From contig FNZT01000012.1 of assembly GCA_900109435.1 (NCBI GenBank), positions 1 to 64,000 of the forward strand: a DNA stretch of 64,000 nucleotides, in the 5' to 3' direction. The first letter of the stretch is position 1; each line of letters begins with the position of its first letter. The notes under the pieces are model-generated. The model did not search any database. It had not been told where the DNA came from and was given only the letters and a program-made list of their open reading frames with translations. Made by a program: the position numbers and the translations under genes. Shown piece after piece: positions 8,730 through 20,044 of the stretch. The DNA is from Ruminococcus sp. YRD2003 (lineage in GTDB: Bacteria; Bacillota; Clostridia; Oscillospirales; Ruminococcaceae).

Positions 8730-11400
8730 TATCGTCGTCATTGTCGTCGGGGTCAGCCTCGATGATTACCTCGTTTTTCTCCTCTTCGGCAGCCTCAGCC
8801 TCAGCGAGTTTAGCCTGCTCCTCGGTGAGCTGCTCGACCTTCTCGGTCTCTTCGGATTCGTCATGCTCGGCACGCGTGAACGCCACAACGTTAGCGCCCT
8901 CATTGACCTTCATAACGCGCACGCCCTTGGCGATACGCCCCATAACGCGGATATCGCTTGCAAGTATGCGGATGATGATGCCGTCGCTTGAAACGAGGAT
9001 GATATCGTCCTCTTCGTCGACTATCTTGATATTGCAGACATGACCGCGTACATCGTCGACCTTATAGTTCGACAGACCGTAGCCGCCCCTGCCCTGTATG
9101 CGGTAGTTTTCGAGGCTCGTGCGCTTGCCGTAGCCGTTTTCGGTGACAGTGAGCAGAGTAGCCCCTTCGCGCACTCTTGCCATGCCGACAACGTAGTCGC
9201 CCTCGCGGAGCTTTATAGCTCTCACGCCGTGAGCGGAGCGCGACAGAGCGCGTATCTTCTCCTCTTCGAGGCGAATAGCCATACCGTTGTGAGTAGCAAC
9301 GAATACCTGAGCATTTCCGTCTGTCATGCGGACGCCCGCTATCTCGTCGCCCTCGTCGAGACCGATAGCGATAAGACCGTTTTTGCGCACGTTCTTGTAC
9401 ATCGAGAGGTTGGTACGCTTTATCTTGCCGTTCTTTGTGACCATAACGATGAACTTTTCGTCGCTGAAATCGGTAGCCTTTATCATAGCCGCTATCTTCT
9501 CATTCTCGGTGAGAGGCAGCAGATTTATGAGGTTGAAGCCGCGTGAAGCCTTCGAGCCGTCGGGCACTTCGTAGCATTTGAGCTTATACATAATGCCCTT
9601 GTTTGAGATGAAAAGGATATTATCGTGAGTACCGCATATGAACATGGTATCCACGAAGTCCTCCTCGCGCTGCTTCATGCCTGTGATACCGCGTCCGCCG
9701 CGGCGCTGGGTCTTATACTCGGTAACGGGCATACGCTTGATATAGCCGTTGTTTGTGAGCGTAACGACGCAGTCCTCCTCGGGGATGAGGTCCTCGATAT
9801 CGACCTCGCCCGATACGGACTCGATATCCGTGCGGCGCGGGTCGCTGAACTTCTTGCGGATGACGTTGAGGTCTTCCATGATTATCTGGTAAACGCGGTT
9901 GACGTCCGCGAGTATCTCCTCGAATTCCTCTATCTTTGTCAGGAGCCCGAACAGCTCGTCGGTTATCTTCTGCCGCTCGAGACCTGTCAATGCACCGAGC
10001 CTCATCTGCACGATAGCCTCAGCCTGTTCCTCGGAGAGCCCCTTCGCGCTTGCGAGGTGGGTGCCGCTGAGGTCGAATTCGGCGGTATCGAGCACCTTGA
10101 AGATGTCCATACCCTTGAAAACATCTATGCGTCCGAGGAGCTCCGACATATCAATATCCTTGAATCGCTCGATGAGGCGGGCTTTAGCCTCGGGGATATT
10201 GCTGCTGCTGCGGATTATCTGGATTATCTCGTCGATGTGGTCGGCAGCGAGCACGAATCCCTGTAAGATATGTGCTCTTTCGAGGGCTTTGCGGAGGTCG
10301 AAGCGTGTCCTGCGCTGGATAACATCGACCTGGAAGTCAAGATAGTGCTGGAGCATCTGCTTGAGCGTGAGTATCTTTGGCTCGCCGTTGACGAGAGCGA
10401 GCATGATTATGCCGACGGTATCCTGCAATTTCGTCATAGCGAAGAGCTTATTGAGCACGATATTCGGGATAGCGTCCTTTTTGAGCTCGATAACGATACG
10501 CATACCGTCCTTGTCGGACTCGTCGCGGAGGTAGTAAATACCTTCAAGCCGCTTGTCCTTGCAGAGCTGGTTGATATTCTTGAGAATGAGGGTCTTGTTG
10601 ACCATATAGGGTATCTCGTCGACGATGATGCAGTTTCTTCCGCCTATCTCCTCGAAATGGGTGCGGCTGCGGAGTATTATCTTGCCTCGTCCCGTACCGT
10701 AAGCGGCGCGGATACCCGCCTTGCCCATGATGATGCCGCCCGTGGGGAAGTCGGGTCCCTTGATATTCTCCATGAGCTGGTCCATGGAGCAGTCGGGGTC
10801 GTCGATGAGGAGCTGAAGCGCGTCTATGACCTCGCCGAGGTTGTGCGGAGGAATATTCGTCGCCATACCGACAGCGATACCCGTCGAACCGTTTACGAGC
10901 AGGTTCGGGAATCGTGAGGGGAGCACCACTGGCTCTTTGAGGCGGTCGTCGTAGTTAGGCGCGAAATCGACAGTTTCCTTGTTGATATCGGTGAGCATAT
11001 CGAGTGTAATCTTAGCCATTTTCGCCTCGGTATAACGGTAGGCGGCAGCCTTGTCGCCGTCGATAGAACCGAAGTTTCCGTGACCGTCAACGAGCGGATA
11101 TCTCATCGAGAAGTCCTGCGCGAGTCGGACGAGAGCGTCGTAAACGGCAGCATCACCGTGAGGGTGATAGCGTCCGAGCACGGCACCGACGGTATCGGCG
11201 CACTTTCTGTACGCCTTGTCGGGGGTAAGACCGTTCTCATGCAGCGTATAGAGGATACGCCTGTGAACGGGCTTGAGACCGTCCCTTACGTCGGGCAAGG
11301 CTCTTGATACTATGACCGACATAGCGTACTGGAGCATAGAGTTTTCCATTTCGTTGACTATCTCGGAATGTATAACCTTGGAATTGTCATTGTAAAGCAA
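8722..11400 (-). CDS. gyrA: DNA gyrase subunit A
   Basis: The 892-residue protein is the breakage-reunion subunit of gyrase, which introduces negative supercoils with GyrB. The catalytic tyrosine lies in AAAYRYTEAKMAK near residue 120, after GRYHPHGD. The gyrase-specific GyrA box QRRGGRG is present in the C-terminal beta-pinwheel domain, which distinguishes it from ParC. The protein ends with a long acidic tail (EEE, DDNDDDNE) beyond the usual length of about 820-860, a feature known in some gyrases to modulate wrapping. The start is a TTG eight bases after GGAGGT. It follows a YcxB-like gene and gyrB on the same strand. Confidence 0.98.
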   Translation of the reverse strand: MLYNDNSKVIHSEIVNEMENSMLQYAMSVIVSRALPDVRDGLKPVHRRILYTLHENGLTPDKAYRKCADTVGAVLGRYHPHGDAAVYDALVRLAQDFSMRYPLVDGHGNFGSIDGDKAAAYRYTEAKMAKITLDMLTDINKETVDFAPNYDDRLKEPVVLPSRFPNLLVNGSTGIAVGMATNIPPHNLGEVIDALQLLIDDPDCSMDQLMENIKGPDFPTGGIIMGKAGIRAAYGTGRGKIILRSRTHFEEIGGRNCIIVDEIPYMVNKTLILKNINQLCKDKRLEGIYYLRDESDKDGMRIVIELKKDAIPNIVLNKLFAMTKLQDTVGIIMLALVNGEPKILTLKQMLQHYLDFQVDVIQRRTRFDLRKALERAHILQGFVLAADHIDEIIQIIRSSSNIPEAKARLIERFKDIDMSELLGRIDVFKGMDIFKVLDTAEFDLSGTHLASAKGLSEEQAEAIVQMRLGALTGLERQKITDELFGLLTKIEEFEEILADVNRVYQIIMEDLNVIRKKFSDPRRTDIESVSGEVDIEDLIPEEDCVVTLTNNGYIKRMPVTEYKTQRRGGRGITGMKQREEDFVDTMFICGTHDNILFISNKGIMYKLKCYEVPDGSKASRGFNLINLLPLTENEKIAAMIKATDFSDEKFIVMVTKNGKIKRTNLSMYKNVRKNGLIAIGLDEGDEIAGVRMTDGNAQVFVATHNGMAIRLEEEKIRALSRSAHGVRAIKLREGDYVVGMARVREGATLLTVTENGYGKRTSLENYRIQGRGGYGLSNYKVDDVRGHVCNIKIVDEEDDIILVSSDGIIIRILASDIRVMGRIAKGVRVMKVNEGANVVAFTRAEHDESEETEKVEQLTEEQAKLAEAEAAEEEKNEVIIEADPDDNDDDNE

Positions 11401-11461
11401 GATTTTTACCTCCTGTATGTGTTAGAGCCTGTATCTGCAAGCTCTGAAAAAAACTTGATTA

Positions 11462-11583
11462 AGCCATTAGCTATTAGCCTTTAGCCTTTAGCTCGCGGTG
11501 TCCGCTGACGCGGACGAATATTTAAAAATTATTGGCGAAGCCGATACCATAAGCTAACGGCTAATGGCTAACGGCTAACGGCT
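11462..11583. repeat. MITE-like element built of GGCTAAC-type heptads
   Basis: The segment between gyrA and the YcxB-like gene has inverted ends made of tandem seven-base units. On the right are several GGCTAAC or GGCTAAT units; on the left their complements (TTAGCCT, TTAGCCA variants). Inside are small hairpins (TCCGCTGACGCGGA and ATTGGCGAAGCCGAT). The right half, including the ATCGGCGAAGCCGAT-type hairpin and the heptads, recurs at 20713-20773. It resembles dispersed non-coding palindromic repeats. No function is assigned. Confidence 0.7.
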
Positions 11584-12140
11584 CACGACGCGAGCTTCCT
11601 GATGATATCGCGCTCGGACTCGCTGAAATTCTCCTTCGGTATGATGTAGAACACCTGCTTGCCGTAAAGAAGCAGGAAGAATTCGCTGTATTCGAGCAGC
11701 CTCATCTTCCCGTCGACAGGGATTCGGGTCGGCTCGGGAACATCTTCCCCTGCCATATCCTCGGATTCCCCGCCGTCTTCGTCCTCGATGCCGTCGGGAG
11801 CAGACACCGTCGAGATGTCCACATAGCTGTCACCCACGCCTATCTTGTAGACGAGGTCGCCCATTTCCTGCACGGTCTCGACGAGCGAACGTCTTATCCT
11901 GCGTGGGTTGTACCACTCCCTGAACGCGAGCGCGAGGCATATCACGATGAGGATATAAGCGAAGTAGTTGCTCATGTCCTTGAAGGCGGCATAGATGAAA
12001 TCCGCCGACAGAATGAGGAATATCGCCATAAAGAAGTAACTTTTCGGGTAAACGAATTTCTTCTGATAGGCACGGTAAGCCTCTCTGAACATATCCGCAG
12101 ATATGCTGTATTCCTTTTCAAGAATATATTTATCTTCCAT
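11583..12140 (-). CDS. YcxB-like membrane protein
   Basis: A 185-residue protein with two closely spaced membrane segments (about residues 32-52 and 57-75) followed by a cytoplasmic domain of mixed beta character ending FYIIPKENFSESERDI. This layout and ending match the YcxB-like family, which has no established function. An acidic insert (about residues 118-135, EDEDGGESED) is unusual. It sits between gyrB and gyrA on the same strand, where many Firmicutes have no gene. The ribosome site GGAGAT is about 11 bases from the ATG. Confidence 0.7.
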   Translation of the reverse strand: MEDKYILEKEYSISADMFREAYRAYQKKFVYPKSYFFMAIFLILSADFIYAAFKDMSNYFAYILIVICLALAFREWYNPRRIRRSLVETVQEMGDLVYKIGVGDSYVDISTVSAPDGIEDEDGGESEDMAGEDVPEPTRIPVDGKMRLLEYSEFFLLLYGKQVFYIIPKENFSESERDIIRKLAS

Positions 12141-12217
12141 TATGTTTTGTATCTCCGTTTTTTTGCAGCTTCAGGCAGAGCCGCCAAGCCGTCGTGCGGG
12201 CATTGTGCGGTGCTGCC

Positions 12218-14188
<1,971 letters not shown>

Positions 14189-14719
14189 CTACCTCCATGA
14201 ATTTTGGTTATAAATATCATTAGCCCAGTTAATGGGATTATTGTCGATATATTGCCATATCTGGCGCAATTCTTCCCTGTTTCTGATTATGTGGTCGTGG
14301 AATGATTTCTGCCATATCGAAAAGCCAATTTGTTTTGTTGAGATTGATTTCAATGCATTTATGATTTGCGAAACCGATTTTGTAGGGAACGCCGCCCTCG
14401 GCGTTCCGCCCACATTATCTTCGTGGTCAGAAACAAATAATATCATATGGATATGGTCGGGCATTACAACATATTTTATCACCGAAACATACCTGTATAT
14501 TTCATTTATTTTTCTGATATTGTCATTTACAATTTTTCCGTATTCCGTCAATATTACGTGCGGAACGCCGAGGGCGGCGTTCCCTACGTCATTTTCGCCG
14601 AATGTAATTTTGGATAGGTATTGCACTCTTTTCTTCGTACAAATCGTTACGAAATACAACCCGTTCGACGAATAATCGTAATATTTCAGGCGATTCAGTT
14701 TCCTGTCGTTTGGTTCCAT
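14189..14719 (-). CDS. REP-associated tyrosine transposase (RAYT, Y1/HUH type)
   Basis: The 176-residue protein belongs to the IS200/REP-associated Y1 transposase group. The HUH metal site is in VVMPDHIHMILF and the probable nucleophile Tyr in IWQYIDNNPINW; the N-terminus YYDYSSNGLYFVTICTKKR is typical. Such enzymes nick single-stranded REP palindromes. Two peptides, VGNAALGVP (about 46-54) and GGTPRAAFP (about 104-112), are encoded by exact inverted copies of a 28-base REP palindrome inside the gene. There is no good ribosome site before the ATG. The gene lies between a small membrane protein gene and gyrB with no spare sequence. The insert near the HUH motif may or may not be tolerated, so activity is uncertain. 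Confidence 0.88.
   Translation of the reverse strand: MEPNDRKLNRLKYYDYSSNGLYFVTICTKKRVQYLSKITFGENDVGNAALGVPHVILTEYGKIVNDNIRKINEIYRYVSVIKYVVMPDHIHMILFVSDHEDNVGGTPRAAFPTKSVSQIINALKSISTKQIGFSIWQKSFHDHIIRNREELRQIWQYIDNNPINWANDIYNQNSWR
14382..14409 (+). repeat. REP palindrome inside the RAYT gene (copy 1)
   Basis: A 28-base sequence starting GTAGGGAACGCCGCCCTCGG, with the hairpin GGAACGCCG/CGGCGTTCC. It is the exact inverse of the copy at 14560-14587, and shares its first 26 bases with the intergenic REP at 16866-16891. Confidence 0.9.
14560..14587 (-). repeat. REP palindrome inside the RAYT gene (copy 2)
   Basis: The same 28-base sequence in inverted orientation relative to copy 1. It is in frame and encodes VGNAALGVP in the transposase-like protein. 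The two copies form a REP/inverse-REP pair about 150 bases apart (a BIME-like arrangement). Confidence 0.9.
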
Positions 14720-14726
14720 ACACGCG

Positions 14727-15263
14727 TTATTGCGAAGTGGTCGTCTCCGTGTAATATTTTGACATAGTCCCTACATTTCTGTAACAATACAGCTTAGCCT
14801 TATAGCCGTCATCAACCTTGGTGAATGTAACATTGAAGCACTTGCTGTAGACGTCAGACATATCCTCCACCCAGCACACATACTTCGCAGCGCTTTTGTC
14901 ATCTTCCTCAAAATGACTGATGATAGCCCCTCCGTGGAAGTCATTTTCCATCAAGGACTTATAATCATCGACCTTGAAATCAAAATCCGCGATATGGTCC
15001 TGAGCTGTGATGTGACGATAAGACATGGGCTCTACATTATCGAGGTCGAGCTTGAGCTTATCTTCGATGTATTCAATTCTCTTGTCATTGAATCTTGACC
15101 ATGAAATAGGCACAAAGGTCTTATACATAAAAAACAGAAGCAAAAAAATACAAGAAAGGGTAACAAAAACCACGATCAAAGCGGTGCGCAATTCTTTTTT
15201 CTTCTTTTTCTTTTCAGGGCTGTTCGCGTCCATATCTTCATTCATTGATACATTATCCATCAT
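14727..15263 (-). CDS. Hypothetical single-pass membrane protein
   Basis: A 178-residue protein of unknown function. A short acidic N-terminus is followed by a lysine run (KKKKKK), one hydrophobic segment (about residues 28-48) and an external domain of about 125 residues with two cysteines. The positive charges before the segment suggest a type II orientation with the C-terminal domain outside. Its ATG overlaps the remB stop (ATGA), with GGAGG six bases upstream, so it is coupled to remB. I do not recognise a family. The neighbourhood suggests only cotranscription with the recF-gyrB cluster. Confidence 0.75.
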   Translation of the reverse strand: MMDNVSMNEDMDANSPEKKKKKKELRTALIVVFVTLSCIFLLLFFMYKTFVPISWSRFNDKRIEYIEDKLKLDLDNVEPMSYRHITAQDHIADFDFKVDDYKSLMENDFHGGAIISHFEEDDKSAAKYVCWVEDMSDVYSKCFNVTFTKVDDGYKAKLYCYRNVGTMSKYYTETTTSQ

Positions 15264-15529
15264 AGTCCGCCTCCTTCAGCGAGCCTTTTTTTCAGCGTAC
15301 TTGCGGCAAGCTGCGAGACATATACTCTGTTCCTGCCGCCCTTAGCGGTGATAATGAAGCTCTTCGGGAGCTCATACGTCGCGTAGAAGACCTCTTTCTT
15401 CTTTTCTGCTTTGTCGAGCAGCCTGTTCGTCACGCCCGAAACAGTGGTATTATCCATATCGAATATGCCGACGATGTCGCGCACGTCCACGGAGTAGTTA
15501 TTCCCGATGTGAAGATATATCGTTTTCAT
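15260..15529 (-). CDS. remB: RemB-like regulator (DUF370)
   Basis: The 89-residue protein resembles B. subtilis RemB (YaaB), a small DUF370 protein located between recF and gyrB there as here. Shared features are the opening [20 protein letters not shown], the middle PKSFIITAKGG and the end SQLAASTLKKR. RemA of the same family forms rings that bind DNA and activate matrix and osmoprotection genes; RemB's role is less clear. The ATG at 15527-15529 is preferred over the preceding in-frame TTG; GGAGG lies 11 bases upstream, inside the end of recF, which it overlaps by about 32 bases. Confidence 0.9.
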   Translation of the reverse strand: MKTIYLHIGNNYSVDVRDIVGIFDMDNTTVSGVTNRLLDKAEKKKEVFYATYELPKSFIITAKGGRNRVYVSQLAASTLKKRLAEGGGL

Positions 15530-16643
15530 CAATGAGCCTTCCTCCGCTGATACGCATTATCTTTCCCTTTATCTCGGGGAGCAGCGCCCCCTCGTTGGGA
15601 GTAGTGAGGAAGACCTGCATATCCTTTATCATATCGAAGATGAAGCGCTGACGCTGCTCGTCGAGCTCGCCCATTACGTCGTCGAGGAAGATGACGGGCG
15701 ATTCCTTCGAGCGCTTCATGAATATCTCAGCCTGCGCGAGCTTCATCACGAGAGCCGCGCTCTTTATCTGTCCCTGCGAGCCGTAATCTCTCGCACTGAC
15801 GCCGTTTATCTTGATGTTTATCTCGTCGCGGTTGACTCCCGTATGCGTCGAGCCCGTGCGGATATCGTAGTCCTCGGTCTCGCGGAGCTTGCGGTAATAC
15901 TGCTCAACGGCAGCCTCGTCGCACGCCCTCTCCATATCCTCGGGACGGTACACATTCGACTTGTATTCGAGCTCAAGGACTTCCTCCCCGCCCGAAATTG
16001 TGCGGTAGAGCTCGCCGCAGATAGCGTTTATCCTTGCGACGTACTCGTTTCGCATATAGGAAATGACGGCGCCTTCGCGGGCAGCCTGCCTGTCCCATAT
16101 ATCGAGGATACCGCGGTCTGTCGAGCCCTGCATTATGCCTTTAAGGAGGGCATTCCGCTGGTTCATGACGGCGTTGTGCTTGTTGATGTGGACAACAGAC
16201 ACGGGGTTGAGCTGTGAAGCCGCCATATCAATGAAGCTGCGCCTTTTTTCGGGCGAGCCCTTGATGATGTCGACGTCGTCGGGGATGAATGCGATGCACT
16301 TGAACACGTCAAACAGCGCTCTTGCGCCCTTCTGCTTGACGCCGTTGAGCGTTATCAGCTTCGGCGAGCTCTGGCTGCGCGTCATCTCGAACTCTATCTT
16401 CTGCTCGCGGACGCTGTCGCGTATCTTTATCTTCGCGGACATACGATTTCCCGAAAGGCAGATATAGTCTTTTTCCTTCGACCCACGGAAGCTCTTGCAG
16501 CCCGAGAGTATCCACATCGCTTCGAGCAGATTGGTCTTGCCCTGCGCGTTCGGACCGACGATGATATTATATTTAGGGTCGGGCTCGAAGAAAACGCCCT
16601 CGAGGTTCTTGAAGCCGTCGATCTCGGCGCAGGTGATTATCAA
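15498..16643 (-). CDS. recF: DNA replication and repair protein RecF
   Basis: The 381-residue SMC-like ATPase loads RecA at gapped DNA together with RecO and RecR. Walker A is GPNAQGKTN (about residues 30-38), the signature is [17 protein letters not shown], and Walker B is [12 protein letters not shown]. Opening [16 protein letters not shown] is typical of RecF. The start is a TTG overlapping the stop of the S4 gene (TTTGA), with a purine-rich ribosome site in the S4 coding end. It forms the conserved dnaN-S4-recF-remB run. Confidence 0.97.
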   Translation of the reverse strand: MIITCAEIDGFKNLEGVFFEPDPKYNIIVGPNAQGKTNLLEAMWILSGCKSFRGSKEKDYICLSGNRMSAKIKIRDSVREQKIEFEMTRSQSSPKLITLNGVKQKGARALFDVFKCIAFIPDDVDIIKGSPEKRRSFIDMAASQLNPVSVVHINKHNAVMNQRNALLKGIMQGSTDRGILDIWDRQAAREGAVISYMRNEYVARINAICGELYRTISGGEEVLELEYKSNVYRPEDMERACDEAAVEQYYRKLRETEDYDIRTGSTHTGVNRDEINIKINGVSARDYGSQGQIKSAALVMKLAQAEIFMKRSKESPVIFLDDVMGELDEQRQRFIFDMIKDMQVFLTTPNEGALLPEIKGKIMRISGGRLIDENDISSHRE

Positions 16644-16849
16644 ACTACCCTTACCTCTCCGCCGCCGTCGAGCTTCACGGTATCGCCGCTGCGTATCTTC
16701 TTGCCTCTCATGGTGCAGACCTCGCCGTTCACGAGGACTTTCCCGTCCTGAATGAGCATTTTCGCCTCACCGCCCGAACCGACGAGCGAAGCGAACTTGA
16801 GCAGCGCATCGAGCTTGATGAACTCGGTACTTATCTTGATTTCCTCCAT
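16640..16849 (-). CDS. yaaA: S4-domain RNA-binding protein (YaaA/RlbA-like)
   Basis: A 69-residue single S4 domain protein: [23 protein letters not shown] followed by [22 protein letters not shown] is the S4 RNA-binding core. It sits between dnaN and recF exactly as B. subtilis yaaA does. The family is linked to ribosome assembly. Length is normal. Its stop overlaps the recF start. Confidence 0.93.
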   Translation of the reverse strand: MEEIKISTEFIKLDALLKFASLVGSGGEAKMLIQDGKVLVNGEVCTMRGKKIRSGDTVKLDGGGEVRVV

Positions 16850-16865
16850 ATGAAATCCTCTCTCT

Positions 16866-16926
16866 GTAGGGAACGCCGCCCTCGGCGTTCCTATGATTCT
16901 GTAGGGGACGGCGTCCTCGACGTCCC
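16866..16926 (+). repeat. REP doublet between the S4 gene and dnaN
   Basis: Two head-to-tail palindromes: 16866-16891 matches the first 26 bases of the REP copies inside the RAYT gene (GGAACGCCGCCCTCGGCGTTCC core). 16901-16926 is a diverged version (GGGACGGCGTCCTCGACGTCCC). They fill the short gap upstream of the S4 gene, downstream of dnaN. Their match to the REPs 2.3 kb away links them to the RAYT in this window. Confidence 0.88.
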
Positions 16927-16938
16927 TATGATAAAAGC

Positions 16939-18042
16939 TCAGTTTCTGAGCTGGATAGGCATAACGAGGAAGATGTAACTCTCTCCCTCGAGGGGGAGTA
17001 TCTCTATGACCTTCATCGCGCCGTTGAATCTCACTCTTACCTTGTCGCCCTCGGCAGCGCGGAGCGCCTCGAGAATGAGCTTGTTATTGAAGCCGATAGT
17101 CACGGGCTCGCCCGATATATCGGCGGAGATAGCATCATTTACCCTGCCTATGCCCGTGCGGCAGCTTATCTTTATAACGCCGTTGTCGACCTCGCAGCGT
17201 ATCGGCGACTTATTCTTGTCGTCGATGATGAGTGAGCAGCGCTCAAGGCTCGTCATAAATTCCTTCTTGCTGACGATGACCTCTGTCTTATGGCTCGTGG
17301 GTATACTGAGCTTGTAATTATGGAAAGCGCCCTCAAGCAGACGCGAGATAACGAAAACATTGTTTACCTCAAAGATGATATGGCGGTCATTCACGCAAAT
17401 AGTGCAGTTCTTGTCGTTATCGTCCTTTATAAGGGTCGAGACCTCGGTAACAGCCTTTTTCGGGACAACGAAATGGTGGTCTTCCTTGCTCTCGGTGAGC
17501 TCGCATCTTATCGCGAGGCGGAAGCCGTCGATAGCCACGAGGTTGAATTTTCCCCCTTCGATATCGAACAACTCGCCCGTGAGAATGGGCTTGCTTTCGT
17601 TCAGAGACGCCGCATAGCTTGTCATATTTATCATAGAGCGGAGCGTCACAGCCTTTACCGAGAAGCTCCTCTGATTATCTACAACGGGAAGGTCGGGGTA
17701 CTCGTCCGCAGCGATGCCCGAGAAGCTGCACTCCGTAGCGAGCGACGAAAGATTGATGACATTATTCTCATCAATTTCTATAGTCACCTCATCGCCTGGC
17801 ATTTTTCTTACGAACTCACTGAACAGTCTTGCATTCACAACGAACTCACCCTCATCGGTCGTATTCGCGATGATAGATGTTCTGATGCCCATTTCGAGGT
17901 TATAGCCTGTGAGCTCAACGCTGTTCTGAGCAACTCTTACCTTTATACCCTCGAGAGCCTGTATAGTCGACTTCTGAGGAACAGCTCTCGAGACATTGCT
18001 GATAGCCTCACTGAGAGCATCTCTTTCACAAATAAATCTCAT
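16939..18042 (-). CDS. dnaN: DNA polymerase III beta sliding clamp
   Basis: The 367-residue clamp subunit of the replicative polymerase. It begins [25 protein letters not shown] and ends with the beta-clamp pattern [21 protein letters not shown], close to the universal MPMR(L/I) ending. Length is normal. GGAGG lies upstream of the ATG. It lies directly downstream of dnaA on the same strand, separated by about 470 bases that form the left part of oriC. Confidence 0.97.
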   Translation of the reverse strand: MRFICERDALSEAISNVSRAVPQKSTIQALEGIKVRVAQNSVELTGYNLEMGIRTSIIANTTDEGEFVVNARLFSEFVRKMPGDEVTIEIDENNVINLSSLATECSFSGIAADEYPDLPVVDNQRSFSVKAVTLRSMINMTSYAASLNESKPILTGELFDIEGGKFNLVAIDGFRLAIRCELTESKEDHHFVVPKKAVTEVSTLIKDDNDKNCTICVNDRHIIFEVNNVFVISRLLEGAFHNYKLSIPTSHKTEVIVSKKEFMTSLERCSLIIDDKNKSPIRCEVDNGVIKISCRTGIGRVNDAISADISGEPVTIGFNNKLILEALRAAEGDKVRVRFNGAMKVIEILPLEGESYIFLVMPIQLRN

Positions 18043-18339
18043 TTAAAGATTACCTCCGTATTCATTATCAGACGAACCCATCATATCACAGGAATGATAT
18101 GATAAGATATATATAGATTCATAGTAGTATTAGTAGGGGGCGTGGAAAAGTTGATATCGCCCTCACATCCGCAAATACAGGCATATTCTCGTCCACATCC
18201 CTCTGTTGCGGGATTTTTCATATCCGTGGAAAGAATTGCCGACCCGATATTTTAAGTGAAAAAAGTTGATTTAAGTGGAGTTGAAGTTGAAGAAAAGTGA
18301 ATAAAACTGTTGATTCTACAGATAGTGATAAGATTTTAC

Positions 18340-18469
18340 ACTTCAACACACAGTTGACGGTTGAAGCGGCATGGTGGACAAGGTTGAAACCTCATATCCG
18401 ACCGCGAAATATCTTCACAAAGTATTCAACAATGTGTTGAATAACAAGTTGAAACAGTGTTTTTCAACT
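18340..18469. promoter_or_regulatory. Left DnaA-box-like cluster (dnaA-dnaN spacer)
   Basis: Motifs related to TTTTCAACA: ACTTCAACA at 18340-18348, TATTCAACA at 18423-18431, its inverse TGTTGAATA at 18435-18443 three bases away, AGTTGAAAC at 18448-18456 and TTTTCAACT at 18461-18469. Further left, TTTTCCACG (as CGTGGAAAA near 18141) is closer to the classical TTATCCACA box. Confidence 0.6.
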
Positions 18470-18513
18470 TTTCCAACCTGTAAAAAATGTCGGAAAAAGT
18501 CAGCGGGAAAAAA

Positions 18514-19887
18514 TCAGGTCTTGCTCTTGTCGCGGATATTCTTGATAATATCGTTGACGAGGTTGCTGAGGTTCTGATCCTTCTGTATCGCCTCTGTTAC
18601 GCTGTTTACGGAGTATACGATAGTCGAGTGGTCACGTCCGCCGAACTCGGTTCCGATAGAAGCGAGCGGCATCTGTGTTATCTCTCTCACGACGTATATC
18701 GCGACCTTACGCGCGATAGACACCTGCTGAGAGCGCTTGTTCGAGCGCAGGTCCTCGGGAGACACTCCATAGACTGTGGATACCTCGGAGATTATCTTTT
18801 CAACAGTTATCGGTATAGGCTGTTCATCTGTGAGCACATCGCGGATAACGCTCTGAGCCATAGAAATGGTTATGGGACTTCCCGCGAAGTGGTTGAGAGC
18901 CTTCAGACGGATAACAGCGCCTTCGAGCTGACGTATATTGGATTTCAGGCGGTTAGCCATAAATTCCGATACTTCAGCGGGCATCTTCATATCGAGAAGC
19001 TCGCTCTTGCGGTTGATGATAGCGAGCCTTGTCTCATAGTCGGGAGCGGATATATCGGCGATAAGACCGCCCTCAAAGCGTGTACGCAGCCTTGATTCGA
19101 GGGTAATGAGCTCCTTCGGCGGCTTGTCCGAAGTAATAACTATCTGCTTGCCTTCCTGATGCAGCTTGTAGAAGGTGTGGAAGAACTCCTCCTGCATACG
19201 CTCCTTGCCCGCGAAGAACTGGATATCGTCGATGAGGAGCATATCTGCGTTGCGATATTTCTCCTGGAAATCTGAGATGAGGTTATTTTTAATGGCAGAG
19301 ATGAGGTCATTGCCGAAGGTCTCGCTGGTAACGTAGACGATGTTGAAGCTCGGGTGATTTTTCCTGACCTCGTTTGCGATAGCGGTGATGAGGTGGGTCT
19401 TGCCCATACCCGACGGACCGTAGATAAATAGCGGATTATAGCCTGATATCTCTCTTTCTCCGCAGTTTTTGGCAACAGACTTGCTGCAGGCGAGCGCAAA
19501 ACTGTTGGACGGACCCTCGATGAAGGTATCGAATGTATAGTCATAGTTTGCGAACTTGACAGACTTCTCGAGCTCCGCATTCTTTTTCTCGAGCTCGTCA
19601 TCGGTGGGTATCTGTCCGCTGAGAGCGGGCTCGTCCGACTCGACATTAATGATGATATTGACATTGAGACCGAGCACGTTGAGGAAAGCATCACCGAGCA
19701 CGGAAGCATAAGTAGTCATGACGATATTTTTCTGAAACTCCGTATCAACGCTGAAAACGGCGTCTTTACCGTCAAAGCTGACGGTCTTGAGCGGATCTAT
19801 CCAAGTTTTGATAGCGATAGCGGGGATCTTGTCGTTATCGCGGCAGTATTGCTTAACGTTTTCAAAAACTTCCTCGAAAGAGTTCAT
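18514..19887 (-). CDS. dnaA: Chromosomal replication initiator DnaA
   Basis: The 457-residue initiator binds DnaA boxes at oriC and melts the origin. Domain I is at the N-terminus (SFEEVFENVKQYCRDN). The AAA+ domain has Walker A GPSGMGKTHL and Walker B LLIDDIQFF. Domain IV carries the signature FGGRDHSTIVYS after SIARKVAIYVVRE, the helix that contacts the box. The ATG at 19885-19887 is chosen because GGAGG precedes it and it gives the normal length; an open frame continues 67 codons further upstream but crosses the promoter. The conserved domain IV matters for judging the unusual boxes around the gene. Confidence 0.98.
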   Translation of the reverse strand: MNSFEEVFENVKQYCRDNDKIPAIAIKTWIDPLKTVSFDGKDAVFSVDTEFQKNIVMTTYASVLGDAFLNVLGLNVNIIINVESDEPALSGQIPTDDELEKKNAELEKSVKFANYDYTFDTFIEGPSNSFALACSKSVAKNCGEREISGYNPLFIYGPSGMGKTHLITAIANEVRKNHPSFNIVYVTSETFGNDLISAIKNNLISDFQEKYRNADMLLIDDIQFFAGKERMQEEFFHTFYKLHQEGKQIVITSDKPPKELITLESRLRTRFEGGLIADISAPDYETRLAIINRKSELLDMKMPAEVSEFMANRLKSNIRQLEGAVIRLKALNHFAGSPITISMAQSVIRDVLTDEQPIPITVEKIISEVSTVYGVSPEDLRSNKRSQQVSIARKVAIYVVREITQMPLASIGTEFGGRDHSTIVYSVNSVTEAIQKDQNLSNLVNDIIKNIRDKSKT

Positions 19888-19953
19888 ATGCAACCTCCGT
19901 ATGAAAAATAAAAAATCGGGAAGACCATACTCCCCTATATTATTATATAGTAT

Positions 19954-19982
19954 ATTATAACATACGGGGATAGAAATTGCAA
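19954..19982 (-). promoter_or_regulatory. dnaA promoter
   Basis: On the minus strand TTGCAA and TATAAT with a 17-base spacer, about 65 bases upstream of the dnaA ATG. The region around the -10 is very AT-rich and could double as an unwinding element. The DnaA-box-like cluster begins 60 bases further upstream, so autoregulation is plausible. Confidence 0.8.
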
Positions 19983-20044
19983 GCGATTTTATATGTGCGA
20001 GAGATAGAAAATCGGACAGACATACCAACACTAATTCAGCAGAT

